A stretch of DNA of 64,000 nt from Oscillospiraceae bacterium (lineage in GTDB: Bacteria > Bacillota > Clostridia > Oscillospirales > Oscillospiraceae), in contig AP025583.1 of assembly GCA_022846095.1 (NCBI GenBank), positions 620,001 to 684,000 on the forward strand, read 5' to 3'. Position 1 is the first letter of the stretch, and every line of letters begins with the position of its first letter. Under the pieces are notes generated by a model that saw nothing but the letters and a program-made list of their open reading frames with translations, searched no databases and was not told the DNA's origin. A program made the position numbers and the translations under genes. Below, piece after piece: positions 27,122 through 36,502 of the stretch.

Positions 27122-28504
27122 ATGATTAAAGAGAATCAGCGGCTGTTAAACCGCCTCAATGTCATAACGGACGCGCTGGTGGTCCTGCTGGCCCTGCCGC
27201 TGGCGTTCTGGATCCGCTTCTACCTCCTGCCCGACGGCCAGATCTCCGTGGACTTCCGCTTCTACGTCTATCTGGCGGCGGCGCTGGTCCCGGTCCACCT
27301 GATCACCTACGCCTCCTTCGGGCTCTACGAGTCCTTCCGCCACAAGCGCCTCTACCAGGAGCTGGCCAAGCTGCTCACCGCCAACATCCTGGACATGGCG
27401 CTGCTGCAGGCCTTCCTGTTCGTGGTCAGCGAGGTCCACTTCTCCCGCGGCGTGCAGGTCATCTTCTTCGTCCTCGTCTCCGGCGTGCTGGGGTGTAAGC
27501 GGATTGCCCTGCGCTACGCCCTGCGCCACTACCGGGAGAAGGGCTATAACCAGAAGCACGTGGTCATCATCGGCGCGGGGGACATGGCAAAGCGGTATCT
27601 GGACACCATCCGCTCCGACAAGGAACTGGGCTACAGCGCCATCGGCTACGTGTCCGGCAGCCGGGACTGGAAAGAAATCCGGCGGCTTGGGGACTATAAG
27701 GAGCTGGGGATTATCCTGGACCAGTACAAGCCGGACGAGGCGGTGGCCGCCATCCCGGTGGAGGACTTCGCCATGACGCCCAAGATCATCGCCGCCTGCG
27801 AGAAGTCGGGGACCAAGCTCTCCCTGATCCCCTTTTACGCCGAGTATATGCCCTCCAACCCCCAGTTCGACGATCTGGACGGCCTGCCCCTGATGAACAT
27901 CCGCCGCATCCCCCTGGACAACTGGGCCAACGCCTTTCTCAAGCGGGCCATGGACGTGGCGGGCTCCCTGGTGCTGATGATCCTCACCTCCCCGCTGATG
28001 CTCTTCGCCGCCGTGGGCGTGAAGCTGTCCTCCCCCGGCCCCGTCATATTCAGCCAGGAGCGGGTGGGCCGGGGCAAGAAGCCCTTCTCCATGTACAAGT
28101 TCCGCTCCATGCGGGTGAACCCCAGGCAGGAGACCGGCTGGAGCCGCGACCGGGACAGTCGCAAGACCAAATTCGGGGCCTTTATCCGCAAATTCTCCAT
28201 CGACGAGCTGCCCCAGTTCTTCAACGTGTTTAAGGGCGATATGAGCCTGGTGGGCCCCCGGCCGGAGGTGCCCTACTACGTGGAGCAGTTCAAGGAGGAG
28301 ATCCCCCTCTACATGGTCAAGCACCAGGTGCGCCCCGGCATCACGGGCTGGGCCCAGGTCAACGGCCTGCGGGGGGACACCTCCATCAAGGAGCGCATCG
28401 AGCACGACATCTACTATATCGAGCACTGGAGCCCGGCCTTTGACGTAAAGATTCTGTTCCTCACCCTGTTCAAGGGCGTGGTGAACAGCGAGAAGCTGAA
28501 ATAA
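27122..28504 (+). CDS. Polyprenyl-phosphate sugar-1-phosphate transferase (WcaJ/WbaP-like)
   Basis: 460 residues. It starts glycan synthesis by moving a sugar-1-phosphate from a nucleotide sugar to undecaprenyl phosphate. Four N-terminal membrane helices (about 12-125) lead into a Rossmann-like CoA_binding_3 domain with VVIIGAGDMAKRYLD (about 141-155), then the C-terminal bacterial sugar transferase domain: membrane re-entrant helix VAGSLVLMILTSPLML, FSQERVGRGKKPFSMYKFRSM, the Asp-Glu pair in SIDELPQFFNVFKGDMSLVGPRPE, and RPGITGWAQVNGLRG. It is first in the operon between the two S-layer genes and fits S-layer or capsular glycan assembly. The sugar is unknown. Confidence 0.92.
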   Translation: MIKENQRLLNRLNVITDALVVLLALPLAFWIRFYLLPDGQISVDFRFYVYLAAALVPVHLITYASFGLYESFRHKRLYQELAKLLTANILDMALLQAFLFVVSEVHFSRGVQVIFFVLVSGVLGCKRIALRYALRHYREKGYNQKHVVIIGAGDMAKRYLDTIRSDKELGYSAIGYVSGSRDWKEIRRLGDYKELGIILDQYKPDEAVAAIPVEDFAMTPKIIAACEKSGTKLSLIPFYAEYMPSNPQFDDLDGLPLMNIRRIPLDNWANAFLKRAMDVAGSLVLMILTSPLMLFAAVGVKLSSPGPVIFSQERVGRGKKPFSMYKFRSMRVNPRQETGWSRDRDSRKTKFGAFIRKFSIDELPQFFNVFKGDMSLVGPRPEVPYYVEQFKEEIPLYMVKHQVRPGITGWAQVNGLRGDTSIKERIEHDIYYIEHWSPAFDVKILFLTLFKGVVNSEKLK

Positions 28505-28519
28505 GGAGATTCTTCAGAT

Positions 28520-31456
28520 ATGGCCAAAAAGCAGAGCAAGGCCGCGCGCAAACAGACGGCCCAGACCCCCGCGCCCGCCCCGGAGCAGAGGACGCCGCCC
28601 GATCCCCAGGCCGACCCGGCCAAGCAGGCGGCTTCCGCCCGGCAGGCGTCCCACGCCCGGCAGGCGTCCCACGCCCCCAAGGCCCCGGCGGCCTCCGCCG
28701 CCAAGCTGCCCTGGTGGAAGACCCCGGCCTTCCTCTTCGCCGTGCTGGGGGTGCTGCTCTTCGTTATGATCGGCATACAGGGCGGCGGCTCGGACAAAAA
28801 CCTGTGCGTCATCCTGGCGGTCATCTTCATCGCCGCCTCCATCGGCGCCCGGCCCATCCGGAACATGTCCGGGCGGCTGAGCTTCCCGGTGCTGGCCGTC
28901 TTCCTGTACCTGATCCTCAACGCCGCCGCCGGCCTCTACTCCCGCTTCGGCAACTTCGCGGTGGGCGAGTGGGCCAAGATCTTCTCCGCCTTCTGCGTGT
29001 TCGGCATGGTGATTTTCCGCATGGGCAAGGAGCACGCCAAGCCCCTGGCCGCCACAATCTCCTCGGTGACGGCGGCCTTCGCCCTGGTGAGCATCGACGC
29101 CTCCTCCTGGAAGGTGCTCTTCGGCGTCTTCGCCGGGTTCTTCGACCGCATCGGCTGCGCCTACGCCAACATGAACACCGGCTACGAGGCGGGCGTGCGC
29201 GTCACCGGCGTGTTCGGCAACGCCAATATCCTGGCCGGGATGCTGGCGGTGGGGATTTTCCTCGCCCTCTATCTGGTCACCACGGCCCAGAGCCGCAAAA
29301 CCCAGCTGCTCTCCTGCGTGCTGCTGGGGATCAACGCCCTGTGCTTCCTGCTGAACTTCTCCATGGGCGCCATCGCCATGTTCGTGCTGGCCGTGCTGAT
29401 TTATTTGCTCGCCGCCCGCAAGGGCCAGCGCCTGCCCCTCTTCCTGCTGATGGTGGAGACCGCCGTGATTACGCTGCTGCTGACCTTCGTGTCCTTCTCC
29501 GGCCTGGGGGAGGGCGGCGGCAGGGCCGTGCTGCCCGTGCTCTGCGCCCTGGCCTCCGGGCCACTGCTGTGGGCGCTCCACCGCTTTGTGGGCGAGCGCG
29601 TCACCGCCGCCCTCTCGGCCCACACCAGGGCGGCCGGGCTGGTCATCGGCGGCGTGGCGCTGCTGGCGGTGCTCTATGTGGTGCTGGGCTACAACCTCTC
29701 CGGCGGGTATACCTTCGAGGCGGGGGAGACCCTGCGCCGCTCGGTCTACCCCGCGCCGGGCGAATATATGCTGGCCCTGGGCTCCGACGGCACCGAGCAG
29801 AACCTGACGCTGAGGGTGGAGAGCCAGAACCGGGCCCAGACCATCACCCACACCAGCACCGTGCTCTACGATGGGCCGCTGGCCGCCGCCTCCTTCACCG
29901 TGCCCGAGGACTCCACCGTGGTCTACCTGAACCTGACCGCCACCCAGGCAGCCAGCCTGGATTACCTTCGACTCACGGACGGCCCCTCCGTCAAGCTGGG
30001 GTACACCCTGCTGCCCGGCTTTGTGGCCAACCGCATCCAGGGCCTGTGGGCCAACCAGAACTTCATCCAGCGTATTATCTTCTGGCAGGACGGCCTGAAA
30101 ATCTACGCCGCCCACCCGGTCTTCGGCAACGGCCTGGGCAGCGTGGAGGGCCTGGTCACCAGCGTGCAGGACTTCTTCTACGAGAGCCGCTACGTCCACA
30201 ACCAGTACGTCCAGGTCCTGGCCGAGATGGGTATTCCGGGCATCCTGTCCTTCCTGTTCCTGCTGGGCGCGCCCGCGGTCACGCTGGTGAAGCGCCGCCG
30301 CGAGGGGGAGGACGACCCGCTGCTCGCCTGCCTGACGGCCTGCCTGGCCATGCTGGCCCTCCACGGCGCGGTGGAGGCCGTGTGGTCCATCAGCAACTAC
30401 CAGACCGTCGCCCTGCTGGTGCTGGCCTTCATCGGCGTGTGCTACGCCAGGCCCATCGGGAAGCTCACTGGGAAGGCGGCGGCGTGGATCTGCTCCATCG
30501 CCTGCTGGGTCTTCGCGGCGGTCTTTGCCTTCCTGATGTACGGCAACCTGAGCGCCACCCGGCAGTACGCCGAGATCAACGCGGGCACCCGCACCCAGAC
30601 CCCCTACTCCATGACCCAGCTGGCCGGGAAGGACCGCTACAACTGGGCCCAGTACAAGCTGGACATGGCGGTCAACGCCGCCCAGTCCGAGGTGCCCGAG
30701 TTCGCCCAGACCGCCGCCGACTACGCCGAACAGCTGCGCAAGCTGGAGATCTTCTCCATCAACGACAGCCTGCTGCGCTACGCCTACCTGCCCACGGGGC
30801 AGGTGGAGGAGGCCTTCACCGCCTCCCGGGAGGGCATCCCCCAGTCGGGCTCCCGCGTGAGCACCTGGCGGGACCAGTTCTCCCTCTACGAGCAGGTATT
30901 CTGCCCCTATGGCGCGGAGGGCGCGTGGAACGTGGACAGCGCCCAGTGGTACGCCGGTCAGATTCTCCAGACCTACGACATGCTGGTGGACTACAACCGG
31001 GGGCGGCTGGAGTTCATCACGCTCACCGCGCAGAACAACGCCTTCCTGAACCGGGTGCTGGCCCTGCGGGACGCGGGGGCGGAGGGCCAGGAGGCGGCCG
31101 CGCTGCTGCGCGCCCTGCTCTTCGACAGCGCCAGCGCCCCCGACGCGGACTCCGACGGTGTGCCCGACCAGCTGGCCGGGGCCGCGGCCTCCGGGAACAG
31201 GCTTTCCCTGAATAACGGGGCCTCCCTCAAGCTGTTCAGCTACTACGCCGGGGACTATGTGCTCACGCTGAGCGGCTGCTCCGACCCGGCGGCGCTGGCC
31301 GGGGCGACCCTGGACGGCGCGCCCCTGGCGCTGACCGCGGAAGGGGATACGCTCACCGCCGTGTTCTCCCTGCCCGAGGGCGGCGGAGAGCACACGCTGG
31401 CCTTTGCTACCTCCGGCGCGCTGGAGGCGGGCCGCATCTCTGTAACTGCACAATAA
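28520..31456 (+). CDS. O-antigen ligase/polymerase-like membrane protein with C-terminal extension
   Basis: 978 residues, much longer than a typical 400-residue WaaL/Wzy protein. It has a cytosolic basic Ala/Gln/Pro-rich tail (1-62) with a short repeat RQASHA, about twelve membrane helices, and the Wzy_C-type loop region (GNANILAGMLAVGIFLAL, then HPVFGNGLGSVEGLVTSV and RYVHNQYVQVLAEMGIPG). Between the helices sits an extracellular insert (about 400-500) resembling a beta domain, and after the last helix a helical, TPR-like region and a beta-rich tail follow. A final Asp-rich motif DADSDGVPDQ resembles a calcium-binding repeat. It starts 15 bp after the sugar transferase and should join or polymerise lipid-linked glycans on the outer face. 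It could be the ligase that glycosylates the S-layer proteins; that is an inference. Confidence 0.82.
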   Translation: MAKKQSKAARKQTAQTPAPAPEQRTPPDPQADPAKQAASARQASHARQASHAPKAPAASAAKLPWWKTPAFLFAVLGVLLFVMIGIQGGGSDKNLCVILAVIFIAASIGARPIRNMSGRLSFPVLAVFLYLILNAAAGLYSRFGNFAVGEWAKIFSAFCVFGMVIFRMGKEHAKPLAATISSVTAAFALVSIDASSWKVLFGVFAGFFDRIGCAYANMNTGYEAGVRVTGVFGNANILAGMLAVGIFLALYLVTTAQSRKTQLLSCVLLGINALCFLLNFSMGAIAMFVLAVLIYLLAARKGQRLPLFLLMVETAVITLLLTFVSFSGLGEGGGRAVLPVLCALASGPLLWALHRFVGERVTAALSAHTRAAGLVIGGVALLAVLYVVLGYNLSGGYTFEAGETLRRSVYPAPGEYMLALGSDGTEQNLTLRVESQNRAQTITHTSTVLYDGPLAAASFTVPEDSTVVYLNLTATQAASLDYLRLTDGPSVKLGYTLLPGFVANRIQGLWANQNFIQRIIFWQDGLKIYAAHPVFGNGLGSVEGLVTSVQDFFYESRYVHNQYVQVLAEMGIPGILSFLFLLGAPAVTLVKRRREGEDDPLLACLTACLAMLALHGAVEAVWSISNYQTVALLVLAFIGVCYARPIGKLTGKAAAWICSIACWVFAAVFAFLMYGNLSATRQYAEINAGTRTQTPYSMTQLAGKDRYNWAQYKLDMAVNAAQSEVPEFAQTAADYAEQLRKLEIFSINDSLLRYAYLPTGQVEEAFTASREGIPQSGSRVSTWRDQFSLYEQVFCPYGAEGAWNVDSAQWYAGQILQTYDMLVDYNRGRLEFITLTAQNNAFLNRVLALRDAGAEGQEAAALLRALLFDSASAPDADSDGVPDQLAGAAASGNRLSLNNGASLKLFSYYAGDYVLTLSGCSDPAALAGATLDGAPLALTAEGDTLTAVFSLPEGGGEHTLAFATSGALEAGRISVTAQ

Positions 31457-31464
31457 AACGGCGC

Positions 31465-31502
31465 AAAGGCGCGGGGAATGCTTCCATTCTCCGCGCCTTT
31501 AT
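31465..31502 (+). terminator. Terminator after O-antigen ligase-like gene
   Basis: 16-bp stem AAAGGCGCGGGGAATG (one G-U pair, loop CTTC) ending in CCTTTA. Confidence 0.7.
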
Positions 31503-31560
31503 TGCCCGCGAAAGGGCAAAACACCCCTCCTTCCCGCATCAGGGTAAGGAGGGATGCAAC

Positions 31561-32616
31561 ATGTCCAACGCATATACAAAACAGCTCAAGCTCAACCAGT
31601 GGGCGGCCAGCGACAGCTTTGTCCGCACGGAGTTCAACCGGGACAACGAGATCCTGGAGGGGGCCTTCACCGGTCTGGACAGCCGCGCCGGGCTGCTGGA
31701 GCGGCAGGTGGAGCCTCTGGGCTACAACCTGTACAACCTGCTGCTGCAAAATTACTACGACGGCAAATACACCGGCTATAAGAAGTCGCTGATCTTCGAC
31801 GGCTTCCGGGACGCCTCCATGCTGGCGGCGGTTACCCCCGGCGCATACCACGACCCGGTAGCCAAGCACGTGCGGGTGCTGTCCGCGGGGGCGGCGAACA
31901 TCGACACCGGCTTCTGCGTGGAGGCGGGCGTAAACACCCAGAACGAGAACAACTACTACAGCATCGGCTGGATCGGCGCGGGCGGCTTCCGGGACCTGGA
32001 GTTCACCCCCAGCGGCTACGGCAGGCTGGGCAGCGTGCGCTTCCGGCTGGCACGGGGCTCCACCGACACGGTCTACGCCAAGGTGGAGGTGCTGGACGGC
32101 AAGGCGGTGGCGGCCGTCAGCGCGTCCGTAACCGTGGCCTCGGACAAGTTTGCGGACTACACCTTCACCTTCCCCGGCGGGGTGCCGGTGCTGGGCCTGC
32201 ACCCCTACACCCTGCGCCTGTCCCGGGCGGAGCCGGAGAAGTATTACCTCTGCGCCGCCGCCAACCCCGCCCGGAACGGCCTTGGGGCGGTACTGTCCTT
32301 CACCGCGCAGAACTACACCGCGGGCAGCATCACCACGCCTGTCTGCAATATCGGGCGCAATTATGACAGGGCGTTATGCTGGGTGCGGCACACCGGGTCG
32401 GTGGGCGTGTCCATCAAGGGCGGCGGGGCCTTCCTGCCCCTGACCAAGGTTTCCACCCGCCTGACCACGGCCCTGACCGGCGAGGACTGCACCGAGAGCC
32501 ACTTCCGGCTGGACGCGGCCCCCGCCGCGCCCAACAGTGAGGCCACGGTCAAGCTGGATCTGAACACCGGCGGCAGCGCCTGCACGGTGTACGACTACGG
32601 GGTGCTGTTCCTGTAG
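31561..32616 (+). CDS. Unrecognised protein with tail-fibre-like N-terminus
   Basis: 351 residues, no signal peptide and no membrane helix. TAAGGAGGG precedes the start. The first 35 residues (QLKLNQWAASDSFVRTEFNRDNEILEGAF) resemble the opening of phage or tailocin fibre proteins, with its Trp, Asp and Asn pattern. The centre and C-terminus look like beta sandwiches of carbohydrate-binding type (VRFRLARGSTDTVYAKVEVLDG, and a final VYDYGVLFL). It stands alone between two terminators inside the S-layer/glycan locus. No other tail genes are nearby. Possible roles are a surface adhesin, an S-layer accessory protein or a remnant of a tail operon; function is unknown. Confidence 0.6.
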   Translation: MSNAYTKQLKLNQWAASDSFVRTEFNRDNEILEGAFTGLDSRAGLLERQVEPLGYNLYNLLLQNYYDGKYTGYKKSLIFDGFRDASMLAAVTPGAYHDPVAKHVRVLSAGAANIDTGFCVEAGVNTQNENNYYSIGWIGAGGFRDLEFTPSGYGRLGSVRFRLARGSTDTVYAKVEVLDGKAVAAVSASVTVASDKFADYTFTFPGGVPVLGLHPYTLRLSRAEPEKYYLCAAANPARNGLGAVLSFTAQNYTAGSITTPVCNIGRNYDRALCWVRHTGSVGVSIKGGGAFLPLTKVSTRLTTALTGEDCTESHFRLDAAPAAPNSEATVKLDLNTGGSACTVYDYGVLFL

Positions 32617-32624
32617 TTCCCTAT

Positions 32625-32672
32625 ACGCAAAAGAGGGTTCCTGCCGTCAACGGTAGGAACCCTCTTTTGCGT
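32625..32672. terminator. Bidirectional terminator overlapping the 3' end of the glycosyltransferase gene
   Basis: 22-bp stem (ACGCAAAAGAGGGTTCCTGC region, one G-U pair, short loop). The right arm encodes the last residues of the convergent glycosyltransferase (AKEGSYR), so coding and terminator sequence are shared. Confidence 0.85.
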
Positions 32673-33786
32673 GCAGCGCGGGCACCACGAGGCCGTAAGC
32701 GTCCATAACGGCAGGTAATACGCGTTCCAGACTATACTGCTCGGAATCGGCCCTGGCCCGCTGAGAAAGGGCGGCGGCCAGCTCCGGCTGTCCGCTCAGC
32801 CTGCGCAGACTGGCGGCGCAGGCCTCCACATCCCCGTAGGGGAAGAGCAGGCCGTTCTCCCCGTCGCAGATGAGATCCACGTGGCCCTTGACCGCGCTGG
32901 CGGCCACGGGCAGGCCCAAATACATGGCCTCCATAATGTTGAAGGGCAGTCCCTCGCTGCGGCTGGAGGAAACCGCGCAGTCCGACGCGGCGTACCAGAG
33001 GGCCATATTCTGTACCTGGCCGGGGAAAATGACCCGGCGCTCCACCCCCAGCCCTGCGGCCAGGGCGCGGCAGTCCTCCCACAGCGCGCCGTCACCCGGC
33101 AGCAGCAGGGCCACCCGCTCCGGCAGCAGGGGCAGGGCGCGAATCAGGGTCTCCTGGTGCTTGCGCTGTGAAAACTCAGCGGCATACACGCACAGAAAAT
33201 TCCCCCGCGTAAAGCCGAACTCGCCCCGCAGGGCCTCCGCCGCCGCGGGGTCGGGGGCGGAGAAGCGGGAAAAGTCCACACCCACGCCGGGAATGTGGAC
33301 AATTTCCCTGCCCAGCCGGTACTTCCGGGCCAGCGTGTCATCCCAGCCGTTCATGGTCAGCAGCAGGTCGGTGTCCCCGGCGGTCAGGCGCTCGGCCCAC
33401 AGGAGGATCTGCCGCTTGAGGGCGGGGGTGCCGTCGTCGAAGAGGTAGCCGTGGGAGGTGTTCACCACCACGGGCCTGGGGTCCAGGCCTCGGACGGCCA
33501 GCCGGGTGAAGAAGGCGGCCAGGGAGGTGTGGGCGCTGACCAGGGCGTAGCCCTCCCGCGCCATCTCCCGGTGGAGCAGGCGGGCGGCGCCAAAGTTGCG
33601 CGGGGAGGACATCTTTTTCTCAAAGGGCAGGTGGATGACCCGACCGGCCTCCGGCAGCTCCATGGGCGCGCCGCCGCAGGCCACGTGGACACTCCAGCCC
33701 TGGTCCCGGAGGGCGCGTATGTAGGGCAGGTGGAAATTGCGGATGTGGGAGTAGGTGGAGGCGGTAAAGAGCGCCTTGGGCTCCAT
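32647..33786 (-). CDS. Glycosyltransferase family 4
   Basis: 379-residue GT-B enzyme. The N-terminal acceptor domain begins ALFTASTYSHIRNFHLPYIRALRDQGW. The C-terminal donor domain has LLLPGDGALWEDC, VIFPGQVQNMALWYAASDCAV, and the EX7E motif SEGLPFNIMEAM (two Glu contacting the nucleotide sugar). VNTSHGYLFDDG resembles EpsF/CapM-type capsule enzymes. It is a single gene convergent with the tail-fibre-like gene and presumably adds a sugar to the lipid-linked glycan started by the transferase at 27122. Confidence 0.9.
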   Translation of the reverse strand: MEPKALFTASTYSHIRNFHLPYIRALRDQGWSVHVACGGAPMELPEAGRVIHLPFEKKMSSPRNFGAARLLHREMAREGYALVSAHTSLAAFFTRLAVRGLDPRPVVVNTSHGYLFDDGTPALKRQILLWAERLTAGDTDLLLTMNGWDDTLARKYRLGREIVHIPGVGVDFSRFSAPDPAAAEALRGEFGFTRGNFLCVYAAEFSQRKHQETLIRALPLLPERVALLLPGDGALWEDCRALAAGLGVERRVIFPGQVQNMALWYAASDCAVSSSRSEGLPFNIMEAMYLGLPVAASAVKGHVDLICDGENGLLFPYGDVEACAASLRRLSGQPELAAALSQRARADSEQYSLERVLPAVMDAYGLVVPALHAKEGSYR

Positions 33787-33859
33787 GGCGGCCCTCCTCT
33801 CTTTCGTTTCTTGTATTGTAACACGGTCCGGTGCGTGCGTCTATTGGGAATTGGGGGAT

Positions 33860-33898
33860 AAAAAACCGCCCCCGCGGCTAAAATAGCCGCGGGGGCGG
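33860..33898 (-). terminator. Terminator of minus-strand S-layer gene
   Basis: 15-bp stem CCGCCCCCGCGGCTA, loop AAA, followed on the minus strand by TTTTTTAT. It is nearly the same as the terminator of the plus-strand paralogue. Confidence 0.9.
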
Positions 33899-33934
33899 GA
33901 AACCGATTAGGGTTTAGGGTGTCTCAATCAGCAA

Positions 33935-36502
33935 TTACTTGCAGATGATGACGGTGGCGGCAATGCCGTCATTGTCGGTGCTGGGGACAATCACGATGTT
34001 GCTGGTGTTCTTGGCATCGTTATTATCAATGATAACAGCACCCAGGGAAGCCACGGTAACGTCAGTGCCATCAGCAATCAGCACAACGGTCTTGTCGGTG
34101 GTGACATAAGTGCCCTGCTGAGTGGTAGCAATCAGGTTGCCAGTGTTAGCAGTCGCGGGAGCGGGCTGGAAGACAGCGGTGCTACCATCCTTGAAGGTCA
34201 GGTTAACCTTCGCGATTTCTGTACCGTTGATCTCCACATTACCATAGTAACCAGTGTCAGTAAACATGCTCTTGTTCTCACCGGTCAGAGTGGTCTTCTC
34301 GCCCTTGTAGATAACATCGTAGGTGTAAGTGGGATCATCCTTGGTGCCGCTGATGGTGGGGCTGGTGCTCAGAACATAGACACCCTCAGGAGTGCCGCTC
34401 ACGCTGCTATCGGTTACAAACACGACCTTAGCCACGCCGCCCTTAACGGCCGCAGTAGCGGTGGTCACGTCCATGCTGGGGACATTTGCAATACCGGTGT
34501 AAACAGAGTAGCTAGAGCCACGAGAGACCACGAAGATGGTGCTGCCATTGGCGAGAATCCCGTCGTTGCCGGCATTGGCAATTTTGGCATTACCCTTGGT
34601 AATCTTGCTCAGGTCGGTGTACTGAGTGTAGCCCTTAGTGCCGGTGGGCAGAGCGGTCAAAGTGTAAACACCGGTCTTGCTGTTAACAGAATAGGTGTAC
34701 ACGCCCTTTACAATCCTACCAGCATCATCACCAGTCTTATACAGCAGGTCCGCATCATGCTTCACCTCAGCGGTGATAGAGGTGCCGTCGCTCAGAACCA
34801 GCTTAGTCTTGATGGTATCGCTAAAGTTATCATACTTAGCGGAATTCACAACCAGAGCATAGTCAGAGCTGGTGTTCACGGAGTCAGTGTAGGTCACATA
34901 TCCGGACGCATCCAGATAGAGGCGAACCTCATCACCCAGGGAAACCATAGCGCCCAGGGTCTGGTCGTTGCTCTCACCGAACTTATTAATCAGGCCAGAA
35001 GCCTCATAGGTGGTGCCGCCGGCAGTGACCTTGTCACCCTTAATGGAGGTAACAGTCACGTCAACATACTCAGCCTTCTCCACATAAGCGGTATCGCCGC
35101 CCACATTGTAGAAGAAGACGTAGTCACCCTTAGCCACATCCTCAAAGCCCTTGACATCCTTCACAGCGTCAGAACTGCTGATGCTGGTAAGAGTAACGTT
35201 GCCCTTCGAATCGGTGGAGAGGGTCTTGATATTATCGGAGGGGTTAATGGAGCTGACATAGATGGAACCCTTGCCGCTCTCGGTGTAACCATCGACCTTA
35301 CCAAAGGTCTTGATGCTCTGCAGCGCGTAGTCCACCACACCATCGTTGTCATAGTCGATAAAGGTGGTAACTTCGCCCTTGTTGTTAGAGGAGGGGAGGC
35401 CGGTCTGCTCCACAAAGTTGATGTAGTAACCGGTCTTGCTGTCCATCTTCAGGTTCTCGTCCTTCAGGAAGCTGTCAATCTTGGTGCGGCTGTCCTTGCC
35501 GGAGCTCAGCTCGACAATAGTATTGTCAGTGGTCAGGATGAGGCTGCCCAGAACAGTAGCAGACTTCGCAGTGGTGCTACCGCCGGAAACCTTCACGAAC
35601 ATGGTCACGCTCTTGCCGAGCATATCGGCGGTGCTGGAGACACCAAAGACACCGTCCTTGACCTCGTCGTTAACGTTGTTGCGCCGGGGCTGCTCAGTGA
35701 TATGGATATAGGTCTTGCCCGCATCGGTACGGGCTTTATCCAGGCCAGCATACTCGTTAGCCTGAACAACGCCAGTCACCTTAATGGCACCAAACTTGGC
35801 CTCCAGCAGAGTGCCGGAGTCGGTGTCATTGCTCACCTGGGGCTTCGCAGTAACAGTACCGCTAGTATTAACTTCCCAAGAGCTGGTGTACTTCACCATC
35901 TGGGCACTCAGAGCATTGTAGATCATCTGGGCGGCCTGATCTCGAGTCGCATTAGCAGAAGTGTTGCCGGAAATACCGTTGTACAGACCAGCCAGGTTAG
36001 CGGCGGAGTCAACGTTCATCTGCCAGTCATAGCCAATATAACCCTCGATGGAAGCATTGTAGCCAAGGGCCACAAGCAGCATCTTGGCGGCCTGGGAAAT
36101 GGTGACGGGAGAGGTGGGGTTGAACTTGCCGGTGGTGCCGTCGCCAGCAACGATACCCAGGTTGGTGCAGAACTCAATGTACTGCTGGGCCCAGGTGCCC
36201 TTGGTGTCGACATAGCTCACCTTGTTGTCGCCGGGCAGCATAGGCTCGCTGCCACCGTTCAGGGTCAGGGCGATCATCTTCACAAAGGAAGCACGATCGA
36301 TGTTCTGGGTGGGGCCATAGGAACCGCCGGGCAGGCCGTTGATAATGCCGAGCGCGGTAACCATGGAAACCGCATCCTTGTTCACGATTTCGTCCGCATC
36401 GGAGAAGTCGTTGATGCTCACTGCACCAGCGCCGACGACCATCATGCCGATTACCATGACGGCGGCCAGAGCCAGAGAGAGAGCCCGCTTGAGGTTTCTC
36501 AT
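33935..36502 (-). CDS. SLH-domain surface (S-layer) protein, second copy without clear promoter
   Basis: 855 residues. The start at 36502 sits in the same AAGGAGGAATTCCAA context as its paralogue. The signal peptide and SLH-like region (about 1-200) are almost identical to the copy at 24323: INDFSDADEIVNKDAVSMVT, then the same NGLPGGSYGP, DRASFVKMIAL and VTISQAAKMLLVALGY stretches. The remaining 650 residues share only scattered blocks such as VTAKPQ, FIDYDNDGVVDYALQ, GVYVLSTSPTISGTKDDPTYTYDVIYKGEK, and end in ATVIICK. No good -35/-10 pair precedes it on the minus strand, and the leader contains a GC hairpin (CCGCCTG/CAGGCGG). It may be a silent or low-level variant that is expressed after inversion. 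Confidence 0.9.
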   Translation of the reverse strand: MRNLKRALSLALAAVMVIGMMVVGAGAVSINDFSDADEIVNKDAVSMVTALGIINGLPGGSYGPTQNIDRASFVKMIALTLNGGSEPMLPGDNKVSYVDTKGTWAQQYIEFCTNLGIVAGDGTTGKFNPTSPVTISQAAKMLLVALGYNASIEGYIGYDWQMNVDSAANLAGLYNGISGNTSANATRDQAAQMIYNALSAQMVKYTSSWEVNTSGTVTAKPQVSNDTDSGTLLEAKFGAIKVTGVVQANEYAGLDKARTDAGKTYIHITEQPRRNNVNDEVKDGVFGVSSTADMLGKSVTMFVKVSGGSTTAKSATVLGSLILTTDNTIVELSSGKDSRTKIDSFLKDENLKMDSKTGYYINFVEQTGLPSSNNKGEVTTFIDYDNDGVVDYALQSIKTFGKVDGYTESGKGSIYVSSINPSDNIKTLSTDSKGNVTLTSISSSDAVKDVKGFEDVAKGDYVFFYNVGGDTAYVEKAEYVDVTVTSIKGDKVTAGGTTYEASGLINKFGESNDQTLGAMVSLGDEVRLYLDASGYVTYTDSVNTSSDYALVVNSAKYDNFSDTIKTKLVLSDGTSITAEVKHDADLLYKTGDDAGRIVKGVYTYSVNSKTGVYTLTALPTGTKGYTQYTDLSKITKGNAKIANAGNDGILANGSTIFVVSRGSSYSVYTGIANVPSMDVTTATAAVKGGVAKVVFVTDSSVSGTPEGVYVLSTSPTISGTKDDPTYTYDVIYKGEKTTLTGENKSMFTDTGYYGNVEINGTEIAKVNLTFKDGSTAVFQPAPATANTGNLIATTQQGTYVTTDKTVVLIADGTDVTVASLGAVIIDNNDAKNTSNIVIVPSTDNDGIAATVIICK

